DNA of 64,000 bases from Margaritifera margaritifera (GCA_029931535.1 JAQPZY010001695.1:3848501-3912500); one strand, 5' to 3'; positions 1 to 12,343 are shown, counted from the first letter of the stretch. The notes: generated from the letters alone by a model not told the origin. Numbers and translations are program-made.

Positions 1-71
1 AGATAAGGGGTGTCTCCTGTAGCTCCCATCACTCACTGAAATCTCCCACATACTCAAAATTACAGTCAAAC

Positions 72-146
72 CTGTCAATAGCAGTTGCTCATGGGAAAAG
101 GCAAAACTGGCCTTTGTACACAGGAGACTTCTCTGCACAGGTTCCT
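72..146 (-). CDS. candidate internal exon of unidentified minus-strand gene
   Basis: A 75-nt open segment bounded on the minus strand by an AG (ending TTTTAAAAG) and by G|GTTTGA. It starts and ends in phase 1, so it joins in frame to the candidate exon at 884-974. The reading is rich in ordinary residues, with a stretch ending HEQLLLTG that could precede a repeat-domain blade. I do not recognise the protein. The gene would continue past the left edge. The call rests only on splice-site look and phase agreement with the neighbour. Confidence 0.35.
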
Positions 147-197
147 CTTTTAAAATTGGTTTTTGAACAAATACCATGCACCAAATATTATTGGTAA

Positions 198-231
<34 letters not shown>
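198..231. repeat. (ATT)n microsatellite
   Basis: About eleven ATT units in an intron or intergenic setting. Confidence 0.9.
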
Positions 232-233
<2 letters not shown>

Positions 234-361
234 ATTATCAAGATTGTTTTATGTGCACTATTCATCAAAATCATAAAATACACGTATATGTTGTTCTCGA
301 CCAAATTTATGTTCAACACAAGATTACTGTATCGTGCTCACTTTAATTCATCCTATAAGTT

Positions 362-476
362 AAATCATCACTGACTTGAAATAATCACTGACTTGAAATA
401 ATCACCCATCTTAATCTTCACTGACTTGAAATAATCACCCATCTTAATCTTCACTGACTTGAAATAATCACCCATC
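362..476. repeat. short tandem repeat, ~33-bp unit
   Basis: Three to four copies of a unit containing ACTGACTTGAAATAATCACC, the first one shortened. No coding potential. Confidence 0.8.
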
Positions 477-883
477 TTTGTTTTGTGCACCATGACAAAA
501 CAATAATTTCACTACAGATTGACAGCTTACATATGGCTGTAAAACAGAGGACTGACTCTTTGGTTGGCCAACTTGTACAAGTCACACTTGGAAACAGCTG
601 TTCATGCTTTAAAAATAACGTTGCTCAACTAGCCGAGATCAAAAGATAGTTGGCATATATGAGAAGCCTGTGATGCGTAAGAAATCAAAAGAAGCCACAT
701 ACGGCTATTCTTTGTGACCCATGAACTGAAATTTTGGCTGCCTTTACAAACAAATTTTAAATATTGAATGACCCCTGACCCTAATGAAAAGAGATGTAAC
801 TCATATCTCTTCTCAAAGACAAACTTTTTTCTTCAGAGATAACTTTAATTCACAGGCAAATAGATGAAGATATCAAACTCTAC

Positions 884-974
884 CTGTCACACTGGCACCA
901 AAGGCAACTTCCTTTTCTGCTGTGATAACATGACTACTTTTCCCACCATCATGCAAACGAATTGCTTTGACCCT
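884..974 (-). CDS. candidate internal exon of unidentified minus-strand gene
   Basis: Open 91-nt minus-strand segment with a donor G|GTAGAG at its end and a weak, pyrimidine-poor acceptor at its start. An in-frame TAG lies just upstream, so an exon must begin near here. The translation includes KAIRLHDGG and AEKEVAFGASVT, which looks like globular beta-rich coding sequence. Phase 1 at its end matches the start of the exon at 72-146. The family is not recognised. An upstream open stretch on the same strand (1335-1117, with a CPVC motif) may belong to the same gene, but it ends in a stop without a convincing donor. Confidence 0.35.
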
Positions 975-1738
975 CTACCCTAATGATAAAAACTGCCTTG
1001 CTTTCAAATTTTACATATTGACAACTTTCAGTTACATTTTCATTGTGACTGGAGTACAGAGTACAAGCAAGATAAGAAATGTTTGCACATCAATTCACAT
1101 GATATTCATTTATCTAAACAATGCCTTCCTCATGAAGCAGAAATTTAGTTTGCATAGACTGAGTGGTCACTGTAGATATGTGCCTGTGACCGCTCAAGGC
1201 AAGGAGAAACCACTGTTTTTGGTTAAGAAACTCCTGGCCACTAACTACAGAAGGCAGCTGACCATTACATACAGGACATTTATATAGGAACTTTGCTTGA
1301 GGGAAATTAGAATGGCCGTTTTGAACAGGTGACGACTGAGTAAAGGTGACTATCATACTTGCCATATTCCCAGACAGTGTTGTGTTTTTTTTTAGACTCA
1401 AAAAGTGTGTTTTGAGGTCCCAAGGGGCGGGGGGGGGGGTCAGTGCGCATGACCCCCAAAAGTGATGTCATCCAAATGAGAATAAGCTATCTTTTCAAAT
1501 CAGCCTCTTACAAATGACTGGAAATTCAAATCTGAATAAAAAGAAAATACCATCTGTTTTCTCTGAAGCATTTAATATACTTACAAACAAACAAAATGGT
1601 AGACTTAGTATTGTCAGATAACATCAACACACACATGTGTACATGGTCACAACCTCACAGACATTAAATACAACACTACACCAAGTTACTGTCTTTAAAA
1701 CCCATTGGACAGTGGAATGTAGTTTTAATTACCTGCAG

Positions 1739-1776
1739 TCTTTGCTGCATTCAATAGTTCAGTAGTTGATTTGAAG
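1739..1776 (+). CDS. weak candidate exon, plus strand
   Basis: A 38-nt segment between a good acceptor (ACCTGCAG) and donor (GTAATG). One frame reads FAAFNSSVVDLK and ends in phase 0. The next plus-strand exon I accept (6126-6162) needs a phase-2 donor before it, so at least one unseen exon would be required between them. Low certainty. Confidence 0.2.
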
Positions 1777-3589
1777 GTAATGCAAGTGTCATTTGTGTTC
1801 ACAAATATGTCTACACTTTTCCTTCACAGATGTGCATCCATGTCTATGTTGGAGCTAGCACGGCCCAAGTTGCTAAAAGTGATAAAAACCTGTAAGATGG
1901 CAATGAATATCCATTTCAGAACAACGAATCTGGCAATGAAAACAATCAAAGTTTGTGGTAGTTGCTATAGTCTTTGACCGCCTCTATTGTAACATATTTT
2001 CGAGGTTAAAGTCACACCGACGGCAGATTAAGATTTAATTTATTCTCAGGCTGAAATAATGAAAGAAGGTACTAATTTATGCAAATAAATAATTTGTCAT
2101 TTGATTAATGATTATATACTTTTAAAATAAAGTAATTAAGAAAATATGGGTATTTATTAAAATAAATGCTAGTATATAATGAGTGAACACCAAGTTAAAT
2201 GAGAGCAAGATCCAGAACGGAAAATTTCCATGGTGCAGTTTATTTCAAGTTAACTAGATATTCAATCATGTTAATGTTTTCATGAGTTACTTGATCACAT
2301 GAGAAAACATTTATTGCAATAATGTAAATGTCTAAGGAAAATATGAGAAAGTTAAGGTGGCAAAACTGTCGAAGCAAACAAGATTATCTCATTTTTTTTA
2401 GTACTTCTAGTGCATTACGTACTACAATTTTCCTTTGTCCCTTTAAAATGTCATGTCCCCCAAATCTGGAGGGTAAGGGACATAGTGTCCCATGACCTTG
2501 GGATCCTAGATGCAACACTGCATTAGAGATTGAATGGTGCTGTTGTTCAACCTACCGAAATAATCATGTTTTGTATTTTATATATTGAGTAAATATACGA
2601 CTTCATAGAAACGTTGCCACTGATCACAAACTTTAATAAAGATGGCTTCAACATTCTTATTCAATGCAGTCAATGATTTGTAATAACGTTTTGTTTTTCA
2701 ACGCGTATCTCTTTGGATTGTTCCACTTAGTGTACTTTACCTATGCAAATTAGCCTAATGGGCTCTCCCTCATCAGTGCTTAAAGGACTTGATACGACAC
2801 ACCACACTAGCTATTGTGAGCCAATTATGTAAATCTCTGAAAGGTGGCTGTTTATCTCTGACCCCTTACCTTTTAATTGCCTCTAAAAACAGCTGTATAC
2901 ACTGACCCAAAGATAAATTTACATGAGCTCTGAGCAGGACTGTTTACTGTTTATACATACCAATCATGTGCATATATTCATGATGATCAAGAAATACACT
3001 GTTTTCTTTCCTTTTTTTGTGTGAATTTTTTTTTCCACTAAGATTGCTGAAAATCATGTTTTTCGAAACACAACCGTATCCGCAGGTTTGGGAGTCCAAA
3101 TTCGTGTTTTTTGTGTGATATGCCCTGTTATGGCATACATGGACTATTAGGACAGGTTTGACTATATTATTTTTAAAAATTCCAGAATGGACATTTTTTT
3201 TTTTTTTTTCTTCCAATGTAGTTCATTTACGGTAAAGACTTTCTGTGATTACATGACAGTAAACAGGCTTATGCAGCTCAAGCATGACACTTTAATTGCA
3301 ATTTGACAGACAGTAACCTAAAAGTAATAATTAGATCAGTAGTAATTCGGAAAAGATTACAGATTACTAGGATTATTTCAGCAGGGTCGGTTTGGCTTCA
3401 GTGTTGGTTTGTCAGGATGGATTATACTATGTGTGATCAGAAGTAATTCAAAAAGGATTAAAAATTTTAATGGATTATGGTTGGATTAGTCATTACTAAA
3501 AAGCTAAAGTGGCATAAAACAGGTCAGTTTGGCTTCGATATTTTAAATTTGTCAAGATATCTAAGCATGCGTTGTCTCCCGATGCTAAA
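1777..3589. other. no gene seen
   Basis: AT-rich sequence with homopolymer runs (T-tract near 3190). I see no exon with acceptable splice borders and no recognisable repeat. Confidence 0.5.
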
Positions 3590-4078
3590 ATGACAAAATC
3601 TAAACAACTGAAATATCACACAAAATTCAATAATGTTTGGAAACAGGAATTTCAGTGGTTGGAATCAAGTTCAAAAGGACATGAATATACATTCTGCCAT
3701 TCCTGTAAAGTTAATTTTAAAAATAACTTCCCAAATCGATCCAGATAGCACCAGTTTTGAGCTGTTCTGGCAGACAGTCAGCAACCTCTATCTACCCACA
3801 GGCAGGAAACAATTTAAACTTATTGGTGGACCTGGTAGAGTTGTACTAACACTTCCACATTCCAGTGCACACACTGAAAGGACATTTTCTATTCTGAGCT
3901 AAATTCAGGCTGACTCTAGAGGTAACCTGGATCCAGTAACAGTACATCATCTTCTAAGTGTTGAGATCAACAATGATGAGGACTGCCACCAATATAATCC
4001 AGGGAATGATCTCCTAAGAAAGGCTAAAAATGCTTGTACTACGTATAAGGACAGTTTGAAAGACAACAAGTTCCTGTG
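3590..4078 (+). pseudogene. decayed hAT-superfamily transposase, N and C termini only
   Basis: From the ATG at 3590 one frame reads a short domain with a tryptophan-rich start and a CHSC pair, like the BED/TTF-type zinc finger at the N terminus of hAT-like transposases. It stops at about 3750. In a different frame, from about 3740, sequence resembling the C-terminal hAT dimerisation domain follows, including LPHSSAHTERTFSILS. A stop (3900) falls inside the domain and similarity resumes to about 4078. Several hundred residues of catalytic core are missing, so this is an internally deleted, frameshifted copy. It lies in the same strand sense as the plus-strand gene around it. The family assignment is from remembered hAT C-terminal motifs. 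Confidence 0.55.
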
Positions 4079-4571
4079 AAAGGACTGATGTGATGAGATA
4101 TGTGCATATTTTAACTTAAAAAAGGAAATTTGTTCAGTAGTCGTCATTTTTGTCCATTTGCATGCTAAATCAGGTTGATGAAAATCCTCCTGATTTGATT
4201 TCAAACTCATGAACAAATTTTGCAAATCTCCTGATCTGTCTAAGCTGACCTCTCGGTTCTGTCACATATATGGTGTCAGCTATGAATATTAAGCCAGACA
4301 AGTAAAAGTTGTTTATCGTGTTTAAACTCCTAAAAGATATAGGACATCAGTTTTTGACAAAATATGTTGTATTTGTATTTTGAATTATTGATCAATTGAT
4401 CATTTGATCAAGAGAGAATACCCAAAAGCTTCTTTCATTGATTATCTCATACTGTAGCTAGTTAATTGGTTTCATTTCCTAATATGTTCCTTCCACTATG
4501 AGTACACAAAAGTCCATGTTTATAGCATTATTTAAATAAACATGTTTTACCAATTTAATTATTTTGTTTCA

Positions 4572-6117
4572 GTGATCTTTCACTATGTTAATTTAACTGC
4601 TACATACATACCTGTATGTGATTTTTCACTATGTTAATTTCACTGCTACATACATACCTGTCAGTGATCTTTCACTATGTTAATTTCACTGCTAGATACA
4701 TACCTGTCAGTGATCTTTCACTATGTTAATTTTACTGCTACATACATACCTGTCAGTGATCTTTCACTGTGTTAATTTCACTGCTACATACATACCTGTC
4801 AGTGATCTTTCACTATGTTAATTTCACTGCTACATACATACCTGTCAGTGATCTTTCACTGTTAATTTCACTGCTACATACATAATGGTCAGTGATCTTT
4901 CACTATGTTAATTTCACTGCTACATACATAATTGTCGGTGATTTTTCACTATGTTAATTTCACTGCTACATACATACCTGTCAGTGATCTTTCACTATGT
5001 TAATTTCACTGCTACATACATACCTGTCAGTGATCTTTCACCATGTTAATTTCACTGCTACATACATACCTGTCGGTGATTTTTCACTGTTAATTTCACT
5101 GCTACATACATAATTGTCAGTGATTTTTCACTATGTTAATTTCACTGCTACATACATACCTGTCAGTGATCTTTCACTATGTTAATTTCAGTGCTACATA
5201 CATACCTGTCAGTGATCGTTCACTATGTTAATTTCAGTGCTACATACATACCTGTCAGTGATCTTTCACTATGTTAATTTCACTGCTACATACATACCTG
5301 TCAGTGATCTTTCACTATGTTAATTTCACTGCTACATACATACCTGTCGGTGATTTTTCACTGTTAATTTCACTGCTACATACATACCTGTCAGTGATCT
5401 TTCACACTGTTAATTTCACTGCTACATACATACCTGTCAGTGATCTTTCACTGTTAATTTCACTGCTACATACATAATGGTCAGTGATCTTTCACTATGT
5501 TAATTTCAGTGCTACATACATAATTGTCGGTGATTTTTCACTATGTTAATTTCACTGCTACATACATACCTGTCAGTGATCTTTCACTATGTTAATTTCA
5601 CTGCTACATACATACCTGTCAGTGATCTTTCACCATGTTAATTTCACTGCTACATACATACCTGTCGGTGATTTTTCACTGTTAATTTCACTGCTACATA
5701 CATACCTGTCAGTGATCTTTCACTATGTTAATTTCACTGCTACATACATACCTGTCGGTGATTTTTCACTATGTTAATTTCACTGCTACATACATACCTG
5801 TCAGTGATCTTTCACTATGTTAATTTCACTGCTACATACAAACCTGTCAGTGATTTTTCACTTTTAATTTCACTGCTACATACATACCTTTTAGTGATCT
5901 TTTACTATGTTAATTTCACTGCTACATAAATACCTGTCGGTGATTTTTCACTATGTTAATTTCACTGCTACATACATACCTGTCAGTGATCTTTCACTAT
6001 GTTAATTTCACTGCTACATACATACCTGTCGGTGATTTTTCACTGTTAATTTCACTGCTACATACATACCTGTCAGTGATCTTTTACTATGTTAATTTCA
6101 CTCCTACATACATACCT
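4572..6117. repeat. 46-bp minisatellite, about 34 copies
   Basis: Tandem units of about 46 bp containing TTTCACTATGTTAATTTCAC and CTGCTACATACATACCTGTC. Shorter variants lack the ATG trio, and a GTCGGTGATTTTTCACTG variant recurs at intervals, hinting at higher-order structure. Because 46 is not a multiple of 3, the short ORFs running through it change frame and are not genes. The array ends 8 bp before the exon at 6126, and its last unit passes straight into the splice acceptor. Confidence 0.95.
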
Positions 6118-6125
6118 GTTGTTAG

Positions 6126-6162
6126 AATCTTCTTATCAAATACACAAAGAAAAGGGTGTTTG
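6126..6162 (+). CDS. exon of unidentified plus-strand gene (fourth from the end)
   Basis: A 37-nt exon bounded by an acceptor (CCTGTTGTTAG) and a near-perfect donor (GTGAGTG). Read with one leading base completing a codon, it gives IFLSNTQRKGCL and ends in phase 0, which fits the exon at 7466. The acceptor sits at the very edge of the 46-bp minisatellite. Together with 7466-7517, 11370-11508 and 13517-13556 it gives an 88-residue C-terminal reading. I do not recognise the family. The first exons were not found. Confidence 0.45.
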
Positions 6163-6991
6163 GTGAGTGAATTTTATAGTATGACACAGTTTCTGAGATT
6201 ACATTAGTTTTCTGCAAGTGAAAACCTGCGTGGCTGATTTTACGACAGGTTGTAAATTGCTAAAGATATTCTAAAAAATGAACACTTTTTGTTAGCTTTT
6301 TAATTTTCTTTCACAGGACTGTTATTGTGATTATTAAAATTGTATTGGAAATTTTCTTTTTTGTTGTTTAATAAAATGACTGAAATCGCAACCAAAGGTG
6401 ACATCATATTAGTGCTGTCATAATGTAACGATCATGTTATTTCAAGCTGCACAGTAATTGTTGATTTTACAAACACAAGCTACCTTAATTGCTTAAAGCA
6501 TTGCTTTCATTTGCAGATTGTATCAAGCAATGTAAGTTTCATTTGTGTTGAAATTACAACTATAGATGGATACAGTACGGCCGGTGCAAATCTGATGAAT
6601 TTTTAAATATTCATTCAGTTATTATTTTATGAGTAATTGGTGACAGGGTACATTTTCTATACTTGACTATGTAATGACCTTCGCTTGGGAATAGATTTTC
6701 ATCTAAGAGTAGCACAAGAAAATGTACACCAATCTATAAATTGTTTAGTGATTTTGGACTGCTTGGAATGTTATCTGTGTAAAAATATGTTTTTGAAAAA
6801 GGTTAAATACTCCAACATTTCACAAATGATCATCTATAAAGTAAAGAGACATACGATTGTGGTTCAGTTCCAACAGATCAGTGTTATTACATGGTCTACC
6901 GAACATAAACGGGTTTTCTTGTATACATATATATATATGATGTATGGGCAAGTTGTTGTTAATGATGCCAGTGGAACAGAACTACACATCT

Positions 6992-7212
6992 ACCGTATAT
7001 ACTTGCGTATAATACAATACCAACTGCAAACTGCATAGACCCAGATCTGCCGTCGGATAATGCGCCAGCAGATCTGGGTCTATGCAGTTTGTAAGGACTA
7101 ATCAGTAGAACAAACAACATAGACCCTTATCTGCCAGCACATTATGCAACGGCAGATTAGGGTCTATGTTGTTTGCATTTGGACCCGACTTATACACGAG
7201 TATAAATGGTAA
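6992..7212 (+). mobile_element. MITE with two internal hairpins, copy 1
   Basis: Imperfect terminal inverted repeats (TACCGTATATACTTGCGTAT at the left, its counterpart at the right end). Inside are two consecutive hairpins: 7027-7050 pairs perfectly with 7068-7091 (24 bp, 17-nt loop), and 7111-7135 pairs with 7151-7175 with one mismatch. The two hairpins resemble each other. A second copy lies inverted at 10766-10985. No coding sequence, so non-autonomous. Superfamily not assigned. Confidence 0.8.
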
Positions 7213-7465
7213 TTTGCATGTGTTGTCAGAACCAAGACCTGATGCAGACCTAATAAATTTATTGCTGTGTTGCTTGTTAATCGTACTGTCCTTGATTGAA
7301 TTGACATATTCTGCATGTAATTGAATTCTTTTAATACAGTAGATTTATAAGAATAGTTAAGAAGAATTATGAAATAATGTTGGGCTCACGACATACATGG
7401 ACTTTCCCCATTATTATTACCTTGCACTGAAATCCAAGACTGTTGCTATTGTCTGTGCATCACAG

Positions 7466-7517
7466 GACTTTGTGATCCCTGCAAATTTTACTATTCCCTC
7501 ACTAATGAAGTTGGGAG
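7466..7517 (+). CDS. exon of unidentified plus-strand gene (third from the end)
   Basis: A 52-nt exon between acceptor GCATCACAG and donor G|GTAATG. It starts in phase 0 and ends in phase 1, joining the exon at 11370 so that the junction codon reads glycine. Translation includes DFVIPANFTIPSLMKLG. A longer exon starting upstream at an AAG near 7440 is also open in this frame, so the 5' border is not certain. Family unknown. Confidence 0.5.
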
Positions 7518-7943
7518 GTAATGAAGCATTTTGGCCATTCATTTGTTTGTACATTTGTGTGTTTGCGTGTATTCATTCATTCCTTTGTTTCTCATGCCCA
7601 CAATATCTTGGACCTTATTTCACCTATACTCATAAAAATTGGTATGTTGATGCATCTCAGAAAGAATAACTCAGCCATACCATTACTAGGTTACTGTTAG
7701 TGAATTTTGATGCTTGAGTTACTTTTGTATATCACTCTGACCCAATTTTTACACTTGAGTGAATTTTATATTTTCTGCTATCTGTTTATTACACATTAAA
7801 TTTCTTGGAGTCTTTTTTATCTACACATTAAAATTGGAATGTTGATACATCTGAACAAGAGTAACTCAACAATACCAAAACTACTTTGCAACCTGAAGAG
7901 GCTAAAAAATGTTTTTTTTTAACAAAGCTATGAAGCAAACAAT

Positions 7944-7945
<2 letters not shown>

Positions 7946-8018
<73 letters not shown>
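7946..8018. repeat. (CT)n microsatellite
   Basis: About 36 CT units. The minus-strand reading of alternating Arg-Glu is an artefact. Confidence 0.95.
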
Positions 8019-8021
<3 letters not shown>

Positions 8022-8263
8022 GCATTTTTATTGTACTACAAAATCATATTGCTTGTGCTCACATGTGACACAGGTAACATAAAAGTTTGACCTAAAAAAT
8101 GTACATGTATTGTGGTATCAATATTATAATATTAACATATTTAGTTCCTTTCCAAATACTTAGATATCTAAATTTTATAGTTGGACAGTTATTTGTCTGC
8201 CTCTCGCTCTATCAGTATAGAGGCGAAGTATTATGTTGATAATATTCATAAGAATACAATTGC

Positions 8264-9567
8264 ATACCTGTCAACTTGTACAGGAATCCTGTAATTTGTA
8301 CGTTTTGGAGGGTTTTTTTGCAGTGTATGGCCGTACAACCATTTTGTACAGTTTTTTATATTTTTTTTAAAAAAGTCCTTATTTTCGTGCTTTAATCACT
8401 ACATCTACCTTTATTTGGCCATTCATACCCTCTGGGCGTACTGAATATTTGATTCTACCACTATCCAGGTATACATTTACATCCTGTATAACACCTACAG
8501 GTGGTCAGTTATAACTATTGCATATGTGCACATTCTGTTACCGCTTAACTGCATATTGGGCTAAGCGACCAAATTATCGGCAAATCAAAACACCTCAAAC
8601 AAAACAAAGCCAGTATGATTAATTAGCAGTGTTTTAAGTGGCTTTGTTGCACTGTGTTTACTCAAACCAGATCCTTACGAGTGGCTCACTTTGATTTTAA
8701 TCTGGCAAGTCAGCGTAATTAAATTAATGAAAGGTACTTTACCGACATCAGTGTTGGTTTCCTTTATGAACTGATTAAATGACAGTAATAATTCTTTCAT
8801 TTTTAATTGATTATACAGATGATCAACTTTCACGTGCGATATTGCATTTGAAGCGAAACAATTACGCTAATTAATAAGCTCTGTTTGTATTTAAAAGAGA
8901 AAATGTTTGTTATGATCACTTTTGAAGTGGTTGTCAAGCAAGCTGATATTTACTAGGTGGATAAAATGAGTTTTGCTAATTATTTTCACAAGGAAGGTAA
9001 TAAGGACAATTTGAAGAAGTAAAATTCTTTTGAAAGTGGAGGGATAAAACATAACACTGCTACTGTGTGTGAGAATACCTGTATGAAAAAAAAGAAAAAA
9101 ATTGTGAGAATTCCTTAAACCAAGAGAGTGTAAAAATTCTAATGAACATTTCACCAAATGGACCAGAGCTTGAGGACTTTAACTCAGACACAGCTATCAA
9201 CTGCTGGCTTAGTGCTGGTGCAGGTGGCAAACATGTACATGGACATTTTTTTCAAAATCCAGCAGCTAAAACATATAAATGTACCTGAAGTAGCCAAACG
9301 TATATCAACAACTGTTTTAGAAAAATTAAATTCTTTTAAGAAATAATTATGTTGTATATTGTTTCATTTGTTCTTTCTATGGATTAAGTACATACATCTC
9401 ATCAAATCTCGACAAGTGATTACCATTTTGGGACAAGTGAATTTTCTGAAACTACTTGTCCTGGACAAGTGGATGAAAAAAAAAATTTGCTCAGCCCTGT
9501 CTTTGGCGTAAGTTTTTTTTTGGTCTGGTGTACAGGTTTTTGTCTCAGGAGGTTTGTCAGGTATGCA
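8264..9567 (+). mobile_element. TIR DNA transposon remnant, hAT-like, internally deleted
   Basis: The left end carries GCATACCTGTCAACTTGTAC and the right end the matching GTCAGGTATGC. Both ends reappear at 19198-20452, and the right ~50 bp also occurs there. At about 9150-9290 a frame reads like the C-terminal tail of a hAT-type transposase (FNSDTAINCWLSAGAGGKH), followed by a stop. The core is missing. I could not find a convincing target-site duplication. Confidence 0.55.
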
Positions 9568-9971
9568 TTTGAGAGAAAATGCAATATTACAGTTTCATCA
9601 TGCTGATTAAGGAAATACATTGGGTAGTTAAAGTTTTCAAATCAACCTAGGCTACTTATTTTATTTTACCTATGATAATCAAAATTTAGGGACAAATTAT
9701 TCTTGTTTTATCTTTCTCAATATTAGAAAGGTTTTTTATTCACATCATGTCTGTCACATGGATTAAATCTATTGGATAATTGGGTTTGCATGATTAGCAT
9801 TTCTAATTCTCATTGTAAGAAGGGAACAATTCTAAAATCCACTGCTAAATCAATTCATCCAGATGAATATTTTGAGTTCACCTGGCCTCATTTTCTCTAA
9901 ACTTTTTGAGCAAGAAACTTGAATTCAGGCTCAAAAACACAAATTATAGATATGATACTTTGATAACACTT

Positions 9972-10254
9972 ACATTATTTAAATTAAGCATGCTGATCGA
10001 GGAACCAATCATACATTATTTAAATTAAGCATGCTGATATAGGAACCAATCTTACATTATTTAAATTAAGCATGCTGATAAATGAACCAATCATACATTA
10101 TTTAAATTAAGCATGCTGATAGAGGAACCAATCTTACATTATTTAAATTAAGCATGCTGATAGATTAACCAAAATTACATTATTTAAATTAAGCATGCTG
10201 ATAAATGAACCAATCATACATTATTTAAATTAAGCATGCTGATAGAGGAACCAA
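9972..10254. repeat. 41-bp minisatellite, 7 copies
   Basis: Units contain TACATTATTTAAATTAAGCA followed by TGCTGATAGAGGAACCAATC, with small variation in the second half. Confidence 0.95.
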
Positions 10255-10401
10255 TCCTGAAAGTTCCCTGTTTAAAACTTTATTCTGATTCAAAGCTACA
10301 GAAGATCAAAATGTCCTAACTTTGAGCTAAACTTGAGTTATGCCCCATTTTAGTGTTATGTGTTAAATGTATTACAGTATACTATATATGATAATTCTTA
10401 T

Positions 10402-10403
<2 letters not shown>

Positions 10404-10436
<33 letters not shown>
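10404..10436. repeat. (TG)n microsatellite
   Basis: About 16 TG units. Confidence 0.95.
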
Positions 10437-10440
<4 letters not shown>

Positions 10441-10765
10441 TATACATGTGTGCATGTATGCCACTAGTCCAGGTCTTTGATGAATCATCCTGAAGCTACG
10501 TAGATATTATTTACATCAGGTGAACATGGTCATACTGTTTATCATCACACTATGAAGCATTTTTCCAGAGTTATGTACCTTGTAAGCATTTAATGTATGC
10601 AGCGTATACGAGGATTTTTGTATGGGCAATTTTAAACTGAAAAATATTTGTGGACTTATTGTTTTGGAATTCTGATTAACTTTCCTGGGTTCTTCAGTAT
10701 TATCAATACTTTGATTTTTTTGGGAGTACCTGTATTTTTCTGCCCCCACAACATATGGATGGGAC

Positions 10766-10985
10766 ATATACTGTATATACTCTTCTTATAAGTCGGGTCC
10801 AACTTTAAACAACATGTACCCTGATCTGCCGTTGCATAATGTGCTGGCAGATCAGGATCTATGTTGTTTGTTCAAATATTTACTCCTAACAAACTGTATA
10901 GACCCAGATCTGCTGGCAAATTATGCAATAGCAGATCTGAGTCTATGAAGTTTGCAGTTAGATTTATATGCGAGTATATACGGAA
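10766..10985 (-). mobile_element. twin-hairpin MITE, copy 2 (inverted)
   Basis: Same family as 6992-7212 in opposite orientation: the AACAACATG hairpin (10807-10830 with 10846-10869) comes first and the AAACTGTATAG hairpin (10890-10913 with 10931-10954) second. The arms carry more mismatches than in copy 1, so it is older or less constrained. The ends GTATATACT / AGTATATACGG are inverted repeats. Confidence 0.8.
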
Positions 10986-11369
10986 ATGACACTTTTGTCT
11001 GTTTATCCAACCATTCTTCAATATCATGAAATTTCAGTTCCTCTTTTGAAGCACTCTTCATTGATTGAAATCAAATTTGCTATGGAGTTTAATGCTAATA
11101 AGACCTAAATGTAGGTCAAATTCTATTTTTGCCATTTCTCATCAAAATTATGTTGTTTCCCAGTTTGATTGATAAGTTTGCCCTTGTATCTTAAACTGAG
11201 GTTTATTCAATTATACCATATTGACAGAAGCAACAGTTTTCTTCTGTACATGTGTCTAGTTTATGATTGTTGTGATGTTGTAGGACCTACCATGTGAACT
11301 GAACCAAACAAATCATTTCAAGAACTACTTGTTTATGTTCTTGATGTATATTTTACTTTTTTTTAACAG

Positions 11370-11508
11370 GTGGTCAAAATCTGCTAAGTTTATGGACCAA
11401 TCGAATTAAGGCTGTCCATTCAATGCAACATGTCCAGTTTGCAGGACGTGCAGAGGGTGAGGGCAAAGTAGCAATCTTGTACAAACATCTGCAGGAAAAG
11501 GAAAATGA
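11370..11508 (+). CDS. exon of unidentified plus-strand gene (penultimate)
   Basis: A 139-nt exon with a strong polypyrimidine tract and TTTTTTTTAACAG acceptor and a GTAAGC donor. It begins with two bases completing a glycine codon from 7517 and ends in phase 2. The reading includes LLSLWTNRIKAVHSMQHVQF and VAILYKHLQEK, which look like globular sequence with an alpha-helical end. If the donor is not used, the frame meets TAA at once (11510-11512), giving an alternative C terminus. This is the best-supported exon of this gene, but I cannot name the family. Confidence 0.6.
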
Positions 11509-11763
11509 GTAAGCCCATCAGAGTCAACATTTCTTATGCATTTGCTATTCATGTCAACATTTTGTCACATTTCTGGTAAAGAACATAATTAAATCGAACC
11601 ACATGATGTTATAAAGAAATCTCTCTAAAAAATTAAGAATTATTTGACATTTTTTTTAAAGTGTTAATTATGTTGTGCTGTTAAGAAATAATAAAGCAAA
11701 GTATTATCAAAAGGTTTTGCAATATTTTTGGGGGTGAACATTTTTCTAACAAAGTGTGACTTA

Positions 11764-12343
11764 TCAGTTCTACTTTCTTTTTTCTTGCAAAGTCTGACTT
11801 GAATATACCTTTGTCAGTTTGTTCTTTTTTCTTGCAAAGTGTGACTTGAAATGTTTACAACCTTTGTCAGTTCTACTTTATTTTTTCTTGCAAAGTCTGA
11901 ATTGAAATATTTACAACCTTTGTCAGTTCTACTTTCTTTTTTTCTTGCAAAGTCTGACTTGAAATGTTTACAACCTTTGTCAGTTCTACTTTCTTTTTTC
12001 TTGCAAAGTCTGACTTGAAATATTGACAACCTTTGTCAGTTCTACTTTCTTTTTTCTTGCAAAGTCTAACTTGAAATATACCTTTGTCAGTTCTTTATTT
12101 TTTCTTGCAAAGTGTGACTTGAAATATTTACAACTTTTGTCAGTTCTGCTTGCTTTTTTCTTGCAAAGTCTAACTTGAAATGTTTACAACCTTTGTCAGT
12201 TCTACTTTCTTTTTTCTTGCAAAGTCTGACTTGAAATGTTTACAACCTTTGTGAGTAGTACTTACTTTTTTCTTGCAAAGTCTGACTTGAAATATTTACA
12301 ACCTTTGTCAGTTCTACTTTATTTTTTCTTGCAAAGTCTGACT
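11764..12343. repeat. ~56-bp minisatellite, about 10 copies
   Basis: Units contain TTTGTCAGTTCTACTTTCTT, TTCTTGCAAAGTCTGACTTG and a variable AAATATTTACAACC part that is missing in some units. It lies in the intron between the exons at 11370 and 13517. Confidence 0.95.

Noticed and set aside
1117..1335. Minus-strand exon with a CPVC motif
   Set aside because: Good acceptor and coding-like reading, but it runs into a stop with no convincing donor. Not enough to call.
4572..6117. Possible CRISPR-like array
   Set aside because: Units are contiguous without unique spacers, in a eukaryotic context; it is a minisatellite.
7828..8025. Arg-Glu repeat protein
   Set aside because: Translation of a (CT)n microsatellite.
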